Below, in pieces: positions 1 to 6,716 of a stretch of 8,517 nt of DNA. The notes under the pieces are model-generated. The model ran no database searches. It was not told the DNA's origin and saw only the letters and a program-made list of their open reading frames with translations. The translations under genes and the position numbers were made by a program. How positions within the stretch are numbered: the stretch's first letter is position 1; each line of letters opens with the position of its first letter. Source of the stretch: UBA3871 sp041797745 (GTDB lineage: Bacteria; Bacillota; Clostridia; Peptostreptococcales; Anaerovoracaceae). The stretch is from contig JBHBZU010000027.1 in the NCBI GenBank assembly GCA_041797745.1, positions 1-8,517 of the forward strand, in the 5' to 3' direction.

Positions 1-1
1 A

Positions 2-52
2 AGTGAGGGTGAAGAGCCATACAGAAGAATAATTATCGAACTTACTAAATAG
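2..52 (+). CDS. jag: Jag/KhpB RNA-binding protein, C-terminal end (partial)
   Basis: Only the last 16 codons and the TAG stop are inside the window; the 5' part lies upstream. The frame reads SEGEEPYRRIIIELTK. The SEGxEPxRxxxI pattern is the usual end of the R3H domain that closes Jag/KhpB proteins, and jag directly before mnmE is the classical origin-proximal order in Firmicutes. The protein (KH plus R3H domains) binds RNA and works with KhpA in cell-envelope and division control; that role is family knowledge and cannot be tested from this fragment. The call rests on the tail motif plus gene order. Confidence 0.7.
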   Translation, partial: SEGEEPYRRIIIELTK

Positions 53-57
53 CAACT

Positions 58-88
58 AAGGCTGTCTTTAATTAGGCAGCCTTTTAAA
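58..88 (+). terminator. Hairpin terminator between jag and mnmE
   Basis: AAGGCTGTC (58-66) pairs with GGCAGCCTT (75-83) over nine positions with one G-T wobble, around an 8-base loop, followed by TTAAATTT. The T-run is short and broken, so partial read-through into mnmE is likely. Only 16 bases lie between the hairpin and the mnmE start, and no clear separate promoter is visible for mnmE there. Confidence 0.7.
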
Positions 89-104
89 TTTAACGGGGAA
101 GAAA

Positions 105-1496
105 ATGATAAATGATACTATAGCTGCCATTGCAACAGCCATCGGAGAGGGTGGAATAGGTATAATAAGAATAAGCGGAGAAGATTCTTTTGATATTCTG
201 AAGAAAGTGTTTCGTTCCGTTGAAAAGCAGGAAGAAGTGGAAAAAGAATCTTTCTTTTTAGGAAGAAAGCTAAGATACGGTCATGTGGTGGATTCAGAAG
301 AGGAAATCATTGACGAGGTGCTGGCAGTTTATATGAAAGCACCAAAGACTTATACGGCAGAGGATGTAGTAGAAATCTATTGTCATGGCAGCGTGGTAGC
401 TCTTAGAAAAATTCTTCGTAGGGTATTGACCTGCGGTGCCAGACTGGCAGAGAGGGGAGAATTTACCAAAAGGGCCTTTCTTAACGGGAGACTGGATCTT
501 TCGCAGGCAGAGGCGGTGATGGATCTTATTTCTGCAAGAAGCGATAAAGCCTACGGTTCTGCCATGAGCCAGCTTCAAGGAGAATTATCCGAGGGCGTGG
601 ATATTATAAGAAAATTCATTTTGGATGTGCTGGTAGAAATGACAGTAAATATTGACTATCCTGATGAAGATATTGAAGAGCTCACATATCGGTCTTTAAT
701 TAAAAGTCTTTTGAATATTAAAGAGCAATTAGAAAAGCTGAGAAAAGGTGCAGATACAGGTAAGCTTATAAGAGAGGGACTTGGAGTTACTATTATCGGA
801 AGACCCAATGTAGGAAAGTCTTCTTTAATGAATAGACTTTTAGGAGAGTCCAGAGTAATTGTTACGGATATTGCGGGCACTACCAGAGATACTATTGAAG
901 AATCTGCCAATATTCGCGGCATAGAAGTCAGACTTACAGATACCGCAGGAATCCGCAGGACAGAAGATACGATTGAAAAAATTGGTATTGAAAAAAGCTT
1001 GGAGTCAATAAATACAGCGGATTTAATTATTTACGTTGTAAATGCGGGGGAAGCTTTAACTGAGGAAGATGAAAAAATTATTGAAGAAATTCAGTATAAA
1101 AAGGTCATTATTCTTTTAAATAAAAGTGACCTTGATAAAAAAGTTTCAAAAGAATATATGGCGGAAAAATTGCCCGGTGCGAAGATTATTCTTACCAGCA
1201 TGAAAACAGGAGAGGGTATATCGCAAATAGGCGATGAAGTAGAAAATATGGTGTACGGAGGGGCAGTAGCTCAAGGAAATTCTGTTACTGTAACCAACAC
1301 CAGACACATTGCTTTGATTGAAAATGCTCTTTTATCAATCAACGAAGCAATAGAAACAACAGAGCTTAAAGAAGCATTGGATATAATAGAAATAGATGTA
1401 AGAAATGCTTATGATTTACTTGGAGAAATAACAGGAGAGACGACAAGCGACGACATTATAAATGAAGTCTTTGCAAGATTCTGTTTAGGAAAATAG
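105..1496 (+). CDS. mnmE: tRNA modification GTPase MnmE (TrmE)
   Basis: MnmE is the GTPase half of the MnmE-MnmG complex, which adds a (carboxymethyl)aminomethyl group to C5 of wobble uridine-34 in tRNAs that read NNA/NNG codons. The 463-residue product has normal family length. An N-terminal tetrahydrofolate-binding domain covers about 1-119 and a helical domain follows. The inserted G domain has GRPNVGKS (232-239), TTRDT (259-263), DTAG (279-282) and NKSD (339-342). The helical domain resumes at about 390 and ends in FCLGK, a form of the conserved C-terminal C-I/L-GK motif whose Cys is needed for modification. The ATG at 105 has GGGGA at 95-99. mnmG follows after 17 bases, so the pair is surely cotranscribed. 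Nothing essential is missing. Confidence 0.98.
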   Translation: MINDTIAAIATAIGEGGIGIIRISGEDSFDILKKVFRSVEKQEEVEKESFFLGRKLRYGHVVDSEEEIIDEVLAVYMKAPKTYTAEDVVEIYCHGSVVALRKILRRVLTCGARLAERGEFTKRAFLNGRLDLSQAEAVMDLISARSDKAYGSAMSQLQGELSEGVDIIRKFILDVLVEMTVNIDYPDEDIEELTYRSLIKSLLNIKEQLEKLRKGADTGKLIREGLGVTIIGRPNVGKSSLMNRLLGESRVIVTDIAGTTRDTIEESANIRGIEVRLTDTAGIRRTEDTIEKIGIEKSLESINTADLIIYVVNAGEALTEEDEKIIEEIQYKKVIILLNKSDLDKKVSKEYMAEKLPGAKIILTSMKTGEGISQIGDEVENMVYGGAVAQGNSVTVTNTRHIALIENALLSINEAIETTELKEALDIIEIDVRNAYDLLGEITGETTSDDIINEVFARFCLGK

Positions 1497-1513
1497 ACTT
1501 AAGAGGGAAAAAT

Positions 1514-3394
1514 ATGTTTCTAATGGGTGAATACGACGTAGTTGTTATAGGAGCAGGACATGCAGGCTGTGAAGCGGGACTTGCTTGTGCCAGAATGGGT
1601 CACAAAACTTTAATGCTTTCCATAAATTTGGAAGCGGTTGCACAGATGTTTTGTAATCCTGCTATCGGTGGAACCGGAAAAGGACATTTAGTCAGAGAAA
1701 TAGACGCATTAGGCGGAGAAATGGGTGTAAATATAGATAAGACCTTTATTCAGTCCAAAATGCTGAATACTGCAAAGGGTCCGGCGGTATATTCTTTGAG
1801 AGCGCAGGCAGATAAACACGCTTATCACGAGGAAATGAAGAAAACTTTAGAGCTTCAGGAAAATCTGGATTTAAAGCAGGGTGAAGTAGTTGATATTATT
1901 GTAGAAGACGGAGCGGTAAAGGGTGTCGTGCTGAAAACCGGAGCTACGTATAAGGCAAAGATTGTAATTATTGCTACAGGAACTTTTCTTAGAGGAAAGA
2001 TTTTTATCGGTGAAGCAAGTTTTAGCAGCGGACCAAACGGATTGACACCATCCATGGAATTGGCAGACAATTTGAAGAAGCACGGGATGGAGCTTCGCAG
2101 ATTTAAGACAGGAACTCCGGCGAGAGCTTTGGCTCAGAGTTTGGATTATTCGAAAATGATAGAGCAGAAAGGCGACGAGAAAATCGTACCCTTTTCATTA
2201 TTAAACGATTCTTTGGAAAAAACTCAAGTTTCTTGTTGGCTTTCCTATACAAATTCGGAAACCCACAAAATTATTAATGAAAATTTTCACAGAAGCGGGT
2301 TATTTACAGGAGAAATAGAGGGTATAGGTCCAAGATATTGCCCCTCCATTGAAACCAAGCTCCAGAGATTTCAAGATAAGGAAAGACATCAGCTTTTCGT
2401 TGAACCGGAGGGCTTAAATACGGAAGAAGTCTATATTCAGGGTATGAGTACCTCTTTGCCGGAAGATGTGCAACACCAATTTTATAAAACTATTGCAGGG
2501 CTTGAAAATATCAGGATTACTCGTCCGGCTTATGCTATTGAGTATGATTGCATAGATCCTTTAAGTCTTCATCTTTCTTTGGAGAGTAAGGACATTGAAA
2601 ATTTATTTTGTGCAGGGCAGTTTAACGGAAGTTCGGGATATGAGGAGGCAGCTGCTCAAGGATTGATTGCAGGGATAAACGCTTCTTTGAAAATTGAGGG
2701 AAAGAAACCTTTCATTTTGGATCGTTCGGAGGCATACATCGGTGTACTGATTGATGATCTTGTGACAAAGGGGACGGAAGAACCTTATCGAATCATGACC
2801 AGCCGTGCGGAGTATCGCTTGGTGCTGCGTCAGGACAATGCGGATATCAGACTTACAGAGCGCTCTTATCAAATTGGTTTAGCTACTTTGGAAAGATATG
2901 AAAAATATCTTGAAAAAAAGGCGGCAATAGAAGAGGAGCGAAAGAGATTGGATGAAACCTATGTTATTCCGTCAAAAGTAAATGAGTTCTTGGAGAAGTA
3001 CGGTTCTACTCCTCTCCAGAATAGAATTTCACTTTCGGAGCTTATGAAAAGACCGGAAATGAATTATGAGATACTTTCAGAAATTGATGGAGGAAGAACT
3101 GATGGAAAATTATCGCTTCACGGAAAAACACAACTGGAAGTTCAGATAAAATACGAGGGATATATTTCCAAACAAATGCAACAAATTGAAAAATTTAAAA
3201 AGTTGGAAACTAAAACACTTTCTCCGGATTTTGATTATTCGAAAGTGGATAGTTTAAGAATTGAAGCAGTAGAAAAACTTTCAGAAATTAAACCTTTATC
3301 TGTGGGACAGGCTTCAAGAATTTCCGGAGTGTCTCCGGCAGACATAAATGTTCTTTTGGTGCATTTAGAAAAGCAGAGAAGAGCGAAAATTTGA
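1514..3394 (+). CDS. mnmG: tRNA uridine-5-carboxymethylaminomethyl modification enzyme MnmG (GidA)
   Basis: MnmG is the FAD-dependent partner of MnmE in wobble U34 modification. The 626-residue product is of normal length. It begins with a Rossmann FAD-binding motif GAGHAG (13-18). Also present are the conserved block around Cys47 (FCNPAIGGTGKGH), GTFLRGKIFIG (156-166), the family signature GPRYCPSIE (272-280) with the second conserved Cys276, and the FAD-contacting GYEEAAAQGLIAG (375-387). A helical C-terminal tRNA/MnmE-binding domain completes it. The ATG at 1514 is preferred because AGGG (1504-1507) lies 6 bases upstream; a second in-frame ATG at 1523 would be 15 bases away. The stop codon lies in the loop of an AT-rich inverted repeat (3384-3404). 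Confidence 0.98.
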   Translation: MFLMGEYDVVVIGAGHAGCEAGLACARMGHKTLMLSINLEAVAQMFCNPAIGGTGKGHLVREIDALGGEMGVNIDKTFIQSKMLNTAKGPAVYSLRAQADKHAYHEEMKKTLELQENLDLKQGEVVDIIVEDGAVKGVVLKTGATYKAKIVIIATGTFLRGKIFIGEASFSSGPNGLTPSMELADNLKKHGMELRRFKTGTPARALAQSLDYSKMIEQKGDEKIVPFSLLNDSLEKTQVSCWLSYTNSETHKIINENFHRSGLFTGEIEGIGPRYCPSIETKLQRFQDKERHQLFVEPEGLNTEEVYIQGMSTSLPEDVQHQFYKTIAGLENIRITRPAYAIEYDCIDPLSLHLSLESKDIENLFCAGQFNGSSGYEEAAAQGLIAGINASLKIEGKKPFILDRSEAYIGVLIDDLVTKGTEEPYRIMTSRAEYRLVLRQDNADIRLTERSYQIGLATLERYEKYLEKKAAIEEERKRLDETYVIPSKVNEFLEKYGSTPLQNRISLSELMKRPEMNYEILSEIDGGRTDGKLSLHGKTQLEVQIKYEGYISKQMQQIEKFKKLETKTLSPDFDYSKVDSLRIEAVEKLSEIKPLSVGQASRISGVSPADINVLLVHLEKQRRAKI

Positions 3395-3404
3395 AAAATT
3401 TTCG
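3384..3404. repeat. AT-rich inverted repeat spanning the mnmG stop codon
   Basis: CGAAAATT (3384-3391) is the exact reverse complement of AATTTTCG (3397-3404). The 5-base loop contains the mnmG stop codon TGA (3392-3394). There is no T-run after it, so it is not a standard intrinsic terminator. It could be a weak mRNA hairpin at the 3' end of the mnmEG message, or chance in an AT-rich stretch. Confidence 0.4.
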
Positions 3405-3558
3405 ATAAAGGCTTTAAATGAGGCATATTTAAAAATTTGTGTATTTAGGATAAATGGTATTAAGTATATGCTAAAAATGCGTAAAAACGCAAAATACAGC
3501 CTCTATATTTAGGGATATTTGGAAATTTTAGCCATATATTTGGCAGAAAGAAAGTTTA

Positions 3559-4269
3559 ATGGAACAACTGAAAAACGCTTTAAAAGAACTTAATATAGAA
3601 GCAGAAGAAGAACTTATTTCTAAATTTGAAAAATATATGAATGCGGTACTTGAATGGAACGAGCATGTAAATTTAACCGCCATTACAGATAAAAAAGATT
3701 TTGTACAGAAACATTTTGTGGATTCTATATTACCTTGTAATTGTGAAGAAATGGTTTCAGCTGAAAATATTTTAGATTTGGGAACAGGGGCAGGTTTCCC
3801 CGGAGTGCCTTTAGCTTTAATTTTTCCTGAGAAAAAATTTCTTTTAGTTGATTCTTTGAAAAAGAGACTTAAAATTATTAGTGAAATTTGTGAAGAAATC
3901 GGGATTAAAAATGTTAAAGTTCTTCATGGGAGAGCGGAAGAAATCGGTCGTATGAAAGAGCATAGAGAAAAGTATGATCTTTGTGTAAGCAGAGCGGTAG
4001 CAAATTTCTCAACTCTTTCTGAATACTGTCTTCCTTTAGTGAAAAAAGGCGGATACTTTATGGCATATAAAGGCCCCGACGCAGAGGTGGAAATAGAAGC
4101 CAGCGGAAAGGCTTGCAGCATATTGGGAGGAAAGCTTTCAAGAATTTTTATTCCGAAGCTTTCAGGTTTTGAGTTTAATCACAATATAATAATTGTAGAA
4201 AAAGAAAAAAATACTTCTCCAAAGTATCCGCGTAAAGCGGGGACACCTGCAAAGGAACCTTTAAAATAA
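3559..4269 (+). CDS. rsmG: 16S rRNA (guanine-N7)-methyltransferase RsmG (GidB)
   Basis: RsmG uses S-adenosylmethionine to methylate N7 of a guanine in the 530 loop of 16S rRNA (G527 in E. coli numbering); loss in other species gives low-level streptomycin resistance. The 236-residue length is typical. The conserved NLTAI lies at 38-42, the SAM-binding DLGTGAGFPG at 73-82, SRAVA at 144-148, and the usual C-terminal KYPRKAGTPAKEPL at 222-235. The ATG at 3559 has only a purine-rich AAAGAAAG upstream, a weak ribosome binding site. The upstream frame is closed by a TAG at 3529 and offers no better start. It sits 164 bases after mnmG, more than in most relatives, and is followed by the parS-containing palindrome. 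Confidence 0.97.
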   Translation: MEQLKNALKELNIEAEEELISKFEKYMNAVLEWNEHVNLTAITDKKDFVQKHFVDSILPCNCEEMVSAENILDLGTGAGFPGVPLALIFPEKKFLLVDSLKKRLKIISEICEEIGIKNVKVLHGRAEEIGRMKEHREKYDLCVSRAVANFSTLSEYCLPLVKKGGYFMAYKGPDAEVEIEASGKACSILGGKLSRIFIPKLSGFEFNHNIIIVEKEKNTSPKYPRKAGTPAKEPLK

Positions 4270-4296
4270 CAGTATAAATTTAAGAAGTTACAGAAA

Positions 4297-4334
4297 AGAA
4301 AAGTGAATGTTTCACGTGAAACATTTACTTTTTT
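4297..4334. terminator. Palindromic hairpin with T-run after rsmG, containing parS
   Basis: The 16-base parS core extends outward symmetrically so that 4297-4315 can pair with 4316-4334, with two G-T wobbles (4305/4326 and 4298/4333). Read on the + strand, the stem ends in six T residues (4329-4334), as expected of an intrinsic terminator, and it begins 27 bases after the rsmG stop. The stem is AT-rich outside its CACGTG centre, so strength is uncertain. The A-run on the left arm would supply a T-run on the other strand too, although nothing on the minus strand here needs terminating. Confidence 0.55.
4308..4323. promoter_or_regulatory. parS: parS centromere site 1 (ParB/Spo0J binding)
   Basis: TGTTTCACGTGAAACA is a perfect 16-base palindrome and matches the widely conserved bacterial parS consensus (TGTTNCACGTGAAACA). 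It lies 39 bases after rsmG and upstream of parA, the usual origin-proximal position. ParB dimers load here, bind CTP, close as clamps and slide away to build the partition complex; that is family knowledge. Confidence 0.95.
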
Positions 4335-4374
4335 ATGGGTTATCAAAATATATTTGATTGATAGTAAAAGCAAA

Positions 4375-4550
4375 AGCTTAGGGCTTCGGCGAATAAGTCG
4401 CATATTCTAAAGGAAAGTAAAAACCAATAAAAATATATTCTGTATGAAAAAAACAGCTTTAATAAAGATTTTTTTAAGAGGGGATAGTCAGGAGAAAAGG
4501 GGGGAGACTTCACCTGCTACTGCTTGATATTTCAAGGAAAACCCTAAGCT
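4375..4550 (+). ncRNA. Candidate structured RNA between the two parS sites (class unknown)
   Basis: AGCTTAGGG (4375-4383) is the exact reverse complement of CCCTAAGCT (4542-4550), which would close a domain of about 176 bases. Inside are a GCGA/TCGC hairpin (4389-4392 with 4398-4401), a CTTTAATAAAG hairpin flanked by A7 and T7 runs (4447-4475), and a CTTGA/TCAAG hairpin with a 4-base loop (4523-4536). AGTC (4486-4489) and AAGTC (4395-4399) could each pair with GACT(T) at 4506-4510, so alternative folds exist. GC-rich patches stand out against AT-rich surroundings. It does not fit RNase P, tmRNA, SRP RNA or the common riboswitch classes that I checked by eye, and no rod-like 6S fold could be drawn. 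The strand is assumed from the neighbours. One 9-bp match in a spacer of this size could also be chance. Confidence 0.35.
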
Positions 4551-4561
4551 AACTAAATAAA

Positions 4562-4577
4562 TGTTTCACGTGAAACA
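4562..4577. promoter_or_regulatory. parS: parS centromere site 2 (ParB/Spo0J binding)
   Basis: This is a second copy of TGTTTCACGTGAAACA, identical to the site at 4308-4323; the palindrome extends one base on each side. It lies about 47 bases upstream of the parA -10 box, so a ParB complex nucleated here would cover the parA promoter and could repress it. That autoregulation is inferred from position. Confidence 0.95.
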
Positions 4578-4597
4578 TATTTTTGAAATAGAAAATA

Positions 4598-4629
4598 TTG
4601 TAGTAAATTTTTAGGTCTTAGTGTATAAT
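4598..4629 (+). promoter_or_regulatory. parA-parB promoter
   Basis: A perfect -10 hexamer TATAAT is at 4624-4629. The -35 is poor: the nearest TTG-type hexamer, TTGTAG (4598-4603), is 20 bases away, longer than the ideal 17. Transcription would start near 4636, giving a leader of about 38 bases before the TTG start of parA. The nearby parS site and AT-rich upstream DNA may help or tune it. Confidence 0.6.
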
Positions 4630-4660
4630 AGAATATGAAATTGTTTTGGGAGACCAAGAG

Positions 4661-4666
4661 AGGAGG
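4661..4666 (+). promoter_or_regulatory. Ribosome binding site that fixes the parA start
   Basis: AGGAGG is a full Shine-Dalgarno match and ends 7 bases before the TTG at 4674. The in-frame ATG at 4635 has no such site and coincides with the predicted transcription start, so it cannot be used from this promoter. Confidence 0.85.
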
Positions 4667-4673
4667 AACCAAA

Positions 4674-5447
4674 TTGGGAAAGGCAATTGCGATATTTAAT
4701 CAGAAAGGTGGAGTAGGAAAAACCACCACAAATATCAATTTGGCAGCATGCTTGGCGTTAAAAAATAAAAAGGTTCTTGTAATAGACATAGACCCTCAAG
4801 GAAACACAACCAGTGGTATAGGAATTTCTAAAAAGGGGTTGGACTGCACAAGTTATGATATTTTAGTAGATAATAAACTAAAGACTGAAAAGGCTATCAT
4901 TTCTACATCTGTAAAGGGTTTGGATATTATTCCTGCAAGTGTAAACTTAGCCGGAGCGGAAATAGAACTTGTGCAGCTGGAGGGACGAGAAAAAAGATTA
5001 AAGAATGCCATAGGTGAAGTAAAAGACAAATATGATTATATTTTTATAGATTGTCCACCATCATTAGGGCTTTTAACTATCAACTCACTTACAGCAGTAG
5101 ACAGCGTATTGATCCCTATTCAGTGCGAATTTTATGCTTTAGAGGGTGTAAGCCAGTTGATGAGCACTATTGAGCTGGTAAAAAAATCTTTAAATCCCAA
5201 ATTGGAGATTCAAGGTGTAATTCTTTCTATGTTTGATGGAAGAACCAACTTATCTATTCAGGTGGTACAGGAAGTAAAGAAATACTTCAAAGGAAAAGTA
5301 TACACCACCGTTATTCCTAGAAATGTAAGGCTTGCAGAAGCACCAAGCTACGGCATGCCTATTACTGAATATGATCCAAAGTCCAAGGGTGCAGAAGCTT
5401 ATATGGAATTTGCAGAAGAGTTTTTGGACTTAGAGGAGGATTTATAA
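4674..5447 (+). CDS. parA: Chromosome partitioning ATPase ParA (Soj)
   Basis: ParA is a deviant-Walker ATPase that dimerises with ATP, binds DNA without sequence preference, and is released by ParB. It drives origin segregation and, in Bacillus, also controls DnaA. From the TTG start the protein is 257 residues, like Soj, and begins MGKAIAIFNQ. Visible are the deviant Walker A KGGVGKTT (11-18) with its signature lysine, DIDPQGN (38-44), Walker B FIDCPPSLG (124-132), FDGRTNLS (187-194) with the conserved DNA-binding arginine, and the C-terminal TEYDPKSKGAEAY (231-243). A start at ATG 4635 would add 13 residues (MKLFWETKRGGTK) that are foreign to the family and overlap the promoter. parB follows with no gap. 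Confidence 0.97.
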   Translation: MGKAIAIFNQKGGVGKTTTNINLAACLALKNKKVLVIDIDPQGNTTSGIGISKKGLDCTSYDILVDNKLKTEKAIISTSVKGLDIIPASVNLAGAEIELVQLEGREKRLKNAIGEVKDKYDYIFIDCPPSLGLLTINSLTAVDSVLIPIQCEFYALEGVSQLMSTIELVKKSLNPKLEIQGVILSMFDGRTNLSIQVVQEVKKYFKGKVYTTVIPRNVRLAEAPSYGMPITEYDPKSKGAEAYMEFAEEFLDLEEDL

Positions 5448-6374
5448 ATGGCAGTTCCAAAGAGAAACGGTGGACTGGGCAGAGGGTTAGAAGAGCTTTT
5501 CGGAAGTGTTGAAATTGACCCTCAGAAAAATGTCGATGAGAAATCCCAAGAAAAAAAGCAAAGCAAAGAGGCTGTTACTGATGATGAAGACAGGATTCAG
5601 TATTTAGATATCAATTCCATTAAACCAAATGAAGACCAGCCAAGAAAGACTTTCAATGAGGAAAAGATTGCTGAATTGGCGGAGTCTATTTTGGAAAACG
5701 GGATAATTTCGCCTATTGTTGTAAGAAAGACTGATAAGGGATATGAAATTGTTGCCGGAGAAAGAAGATATAGAGCCGCCAGAAAAGCTAACCTGAAAAA
5801 AGTTCCTTGTTTAGTAAGAGAGTTGACGGATAGGCAAAATATGCTCCTTGCTATTATCGAGAACATGCAAAGAGAGGATCTCAATGCTATAGAAGAGGCG
5901 GAGGCTATTGATAAGCTCATTAATACCTACGGTCTTACTCAGGAACAGGTTTCTAAAAGTCTAGGAAAGAGTCGTCCTTATATCACAAATGCTTTAAGGC
6001 TCTTAAAGCTTCCTAAAGCTATCAGAACCATGGTGGTGGAGGGTGCTATTTCTCAGGGACATGCAAGAACTTTAGTAAATGTTACAGATGAAAAGAAACA
6101 GCTAATCTTGGCTAACAGAGTTAAAGATGAGGGACTTTCGGTTCGTATTTTAGAGCAGCTTGCAGGTGAGGTTACAAATACCGCAAAGAGAAGCGCCAAA
6201 CATAGAAAAAAAGCTAAGGACCCTGATGTTTCAAGAGTTGAGGAAGAACTCAAGCAAGTTGTCGGAACCAAAGTTAATATAAACGGTTCAGGTGTCAAGG
6301 GTAAGCTGGAAATTGAATATTACAGTAGAGAAGAACTTGAGAGGATTATTGACCTCTTGAAATCTCTTCGCTAA
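5448..6374 (+). CDS. parB: ParB/Spo0J CTPase, parS-binding partition protein
   Basis: ParB binds parS, loads as a CTP-dependent sliding clamp, recruits SMC to the origin and stimulates ParA ATPase. The 308-residue product starts with a short basic stretch and GGLGRGLEELFG (8-19), the ParA-stimulating N-terminal motif, followed by a charged linker to about 48. The ParB N-terminal domain contains the CTP-binding GERRYRA (104-110) and ENMQRED (138-144). A helix-turn-helix covers about 163-185 (LTQEQVSKSLGKSRPYITN). A basic linker (about 245-258) leads to the C-terminal dimerisation domain (260-308). The ATG directly follows the parA TAA, with AGGAGG at 5434-5439 inside the end of parA, so the two are translationally coupled. 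The two parS sites upstream are its natural targets. It is closer to Spo0J than to Noc because it is paired with ParA. Confidence 0.97.
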   Translation: MAVPKRNGGLGRGLEELFGSVEIDPQKNVDEKSQEKKQSKEAVTDDEDRIQYLDINSIKPNEDQPRKTFNEEKIAELAESILENGIISPIVVRKTDKGYEIVAGERRYRAARKANLKKVPCLVRELTDRQNMLLAIIENMQREDLNAIEEAEAIDKLINTYGLTQEQVSKSLGKSRPYITNALRLLKLPKAIRTMVVEGAISQGHARTLVNVTDEKKQLILANRVKDEGLSVRILEQLAGEVTNTAKRSAKHRKKAKDPDVSRVEEELKQVVGTKVNINGSGVKGKLEIEYYSREELERIIDLLKSLR

Positions 6375-6394
6375 TATAGAAAGAGTGATGAAAA

Positions 6395-6703
6395 ATGAAG
6401 AATTTAGTGGCAGACTTAGGAGCCCTGGAAGTATTTCTGATTGCCTATGCGGCTTGGAATATTATTACATTTTTAATGTTTGGCTATGATAAGCTTAAGG
6501 CAAAAATGGATGGCTGGAGAGTATCCGAGGCTACTCTTATTTGGTGCGCTTTTGTTATGGGCGGTGTAGGAGCGATTCTTGGAAGCAAGGTCTTTCATCA
6601 TAAAACTCAGAAAACAAAATTTAAGATACTTCTACCGATAGCTTTGCTATTAAATATATTACTACTGGTATTGACAATACTGTGGTTTAAGGGAATTATT
6701 TAA
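6395..6703 (+). CDS. DUF1294 family small membrane protein
   Basis: The product has 102 residues, no known function, and belongs by motif to DUF1294. The conserved marks are YDK (31-33) after the first membrane segment (about 11-30), RVSE (42-45), GGVGA (56-60), and the basic FHHKTQKTKF (67-76) before the last membrane segment (about 78-98). A third hydrophobic stretch runs about 46-64. DUF1294 proteins are small integral membrane proteins, sometimes fused to a cold-shock domain; no such fusion is present here. It starts 20 bases after parB and is probably cotranscribed with parA-parB. The ribosome binding site is weak (GAGTGA near 6384). Its stop codon lies inside the following terminator hairpin. 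The place next to parB does not prove a role in partition. Confidence 0.85.
   Translation: MKNLVADLGALEVFLIAYAAWNIITFLMFGYDKLKAKMDGWRVSEATLIWCAFVMGGVGAILGSKVFHHKTQKTKFKILLPIALLLNILLLVLTILWFKGII
6671..6699 (+). promoter_or_regulatory. Candidate promoter for the queuosine-precursor transport unit
   Basis: A perfect -35 TTGACA (6671-6676) lies in the 3' end of the DUF1294 gene. At 17 bases spacing the -10 would be AATTAT (6694-6699), matching TATAAT at four of six positions. Start of transcription would be near 6706, about 11 bases before the riboswitch stem. The position is plausible, but the weak -10 leaves real doubt. Confidence 0.45.
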
Positions 6704-6715
6704 TTCCCTTTATTT
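6689..6715 (+). terminator. Terminator of the parA-parB-DUF1294 unit
   Basis: AAGGGAATT (6689-6697) pairs perfectly over 9 bp with AATTCCCTT (6702-6710) around the loop ATTT, followed by TATTTAT. The DUF1294 stop codon TAA (6701-6703) is in the loop and right arm. The T-run is imperfect, so termination may be partial. Confidence 0.6.
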
Positions 6716-6716
6716 A

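Noticed and set aside
656..922. Long minus-strand frames opposite mnmE, mnmG and parB
   Set aside because: These lie fully inside strongly supported genes on the other strand and show no ribosome binding sites or recognisable domains.
3468..3512. 14-codon open frame in the mnmG-rsmG gap
   Set aside because: It is very short, has no ribosome binding site, and lies in low-complexity AT-rich sequence.
4340..4348. TTATCAAAA as a DnaA box suggesting oriC in the spacer
   Set aside because: It differs from TTATCCACA at two positions, and no cluster of similar boxes is present.
4179..4403. 74-codon minus-strand frame across the end of rsmG and parS site 1
   Set aside because: It runs antisense through rsmG and the palindrome, has no ribosome binding site and no family resemblance; it is a shadow frame.
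4444..4527. 27-codon open frame beginning MKKTALIKIF and ending SPATA in the parS spacer
   Set aside because: There is no Shine-Dalgarno sequence, no recognisable peptide family, and it overlaps the candidate RNA folds; a frame of this length is expected by chance.
4375..4550. Assignment of the spacer RNA to 6S RNA, RNase P, SRP RNA or tmRNA
   Set aside because: The length fits 6S, but no long rod-like pairing can be drawn between the two halves, and the conserved cores of the other classes are absent.
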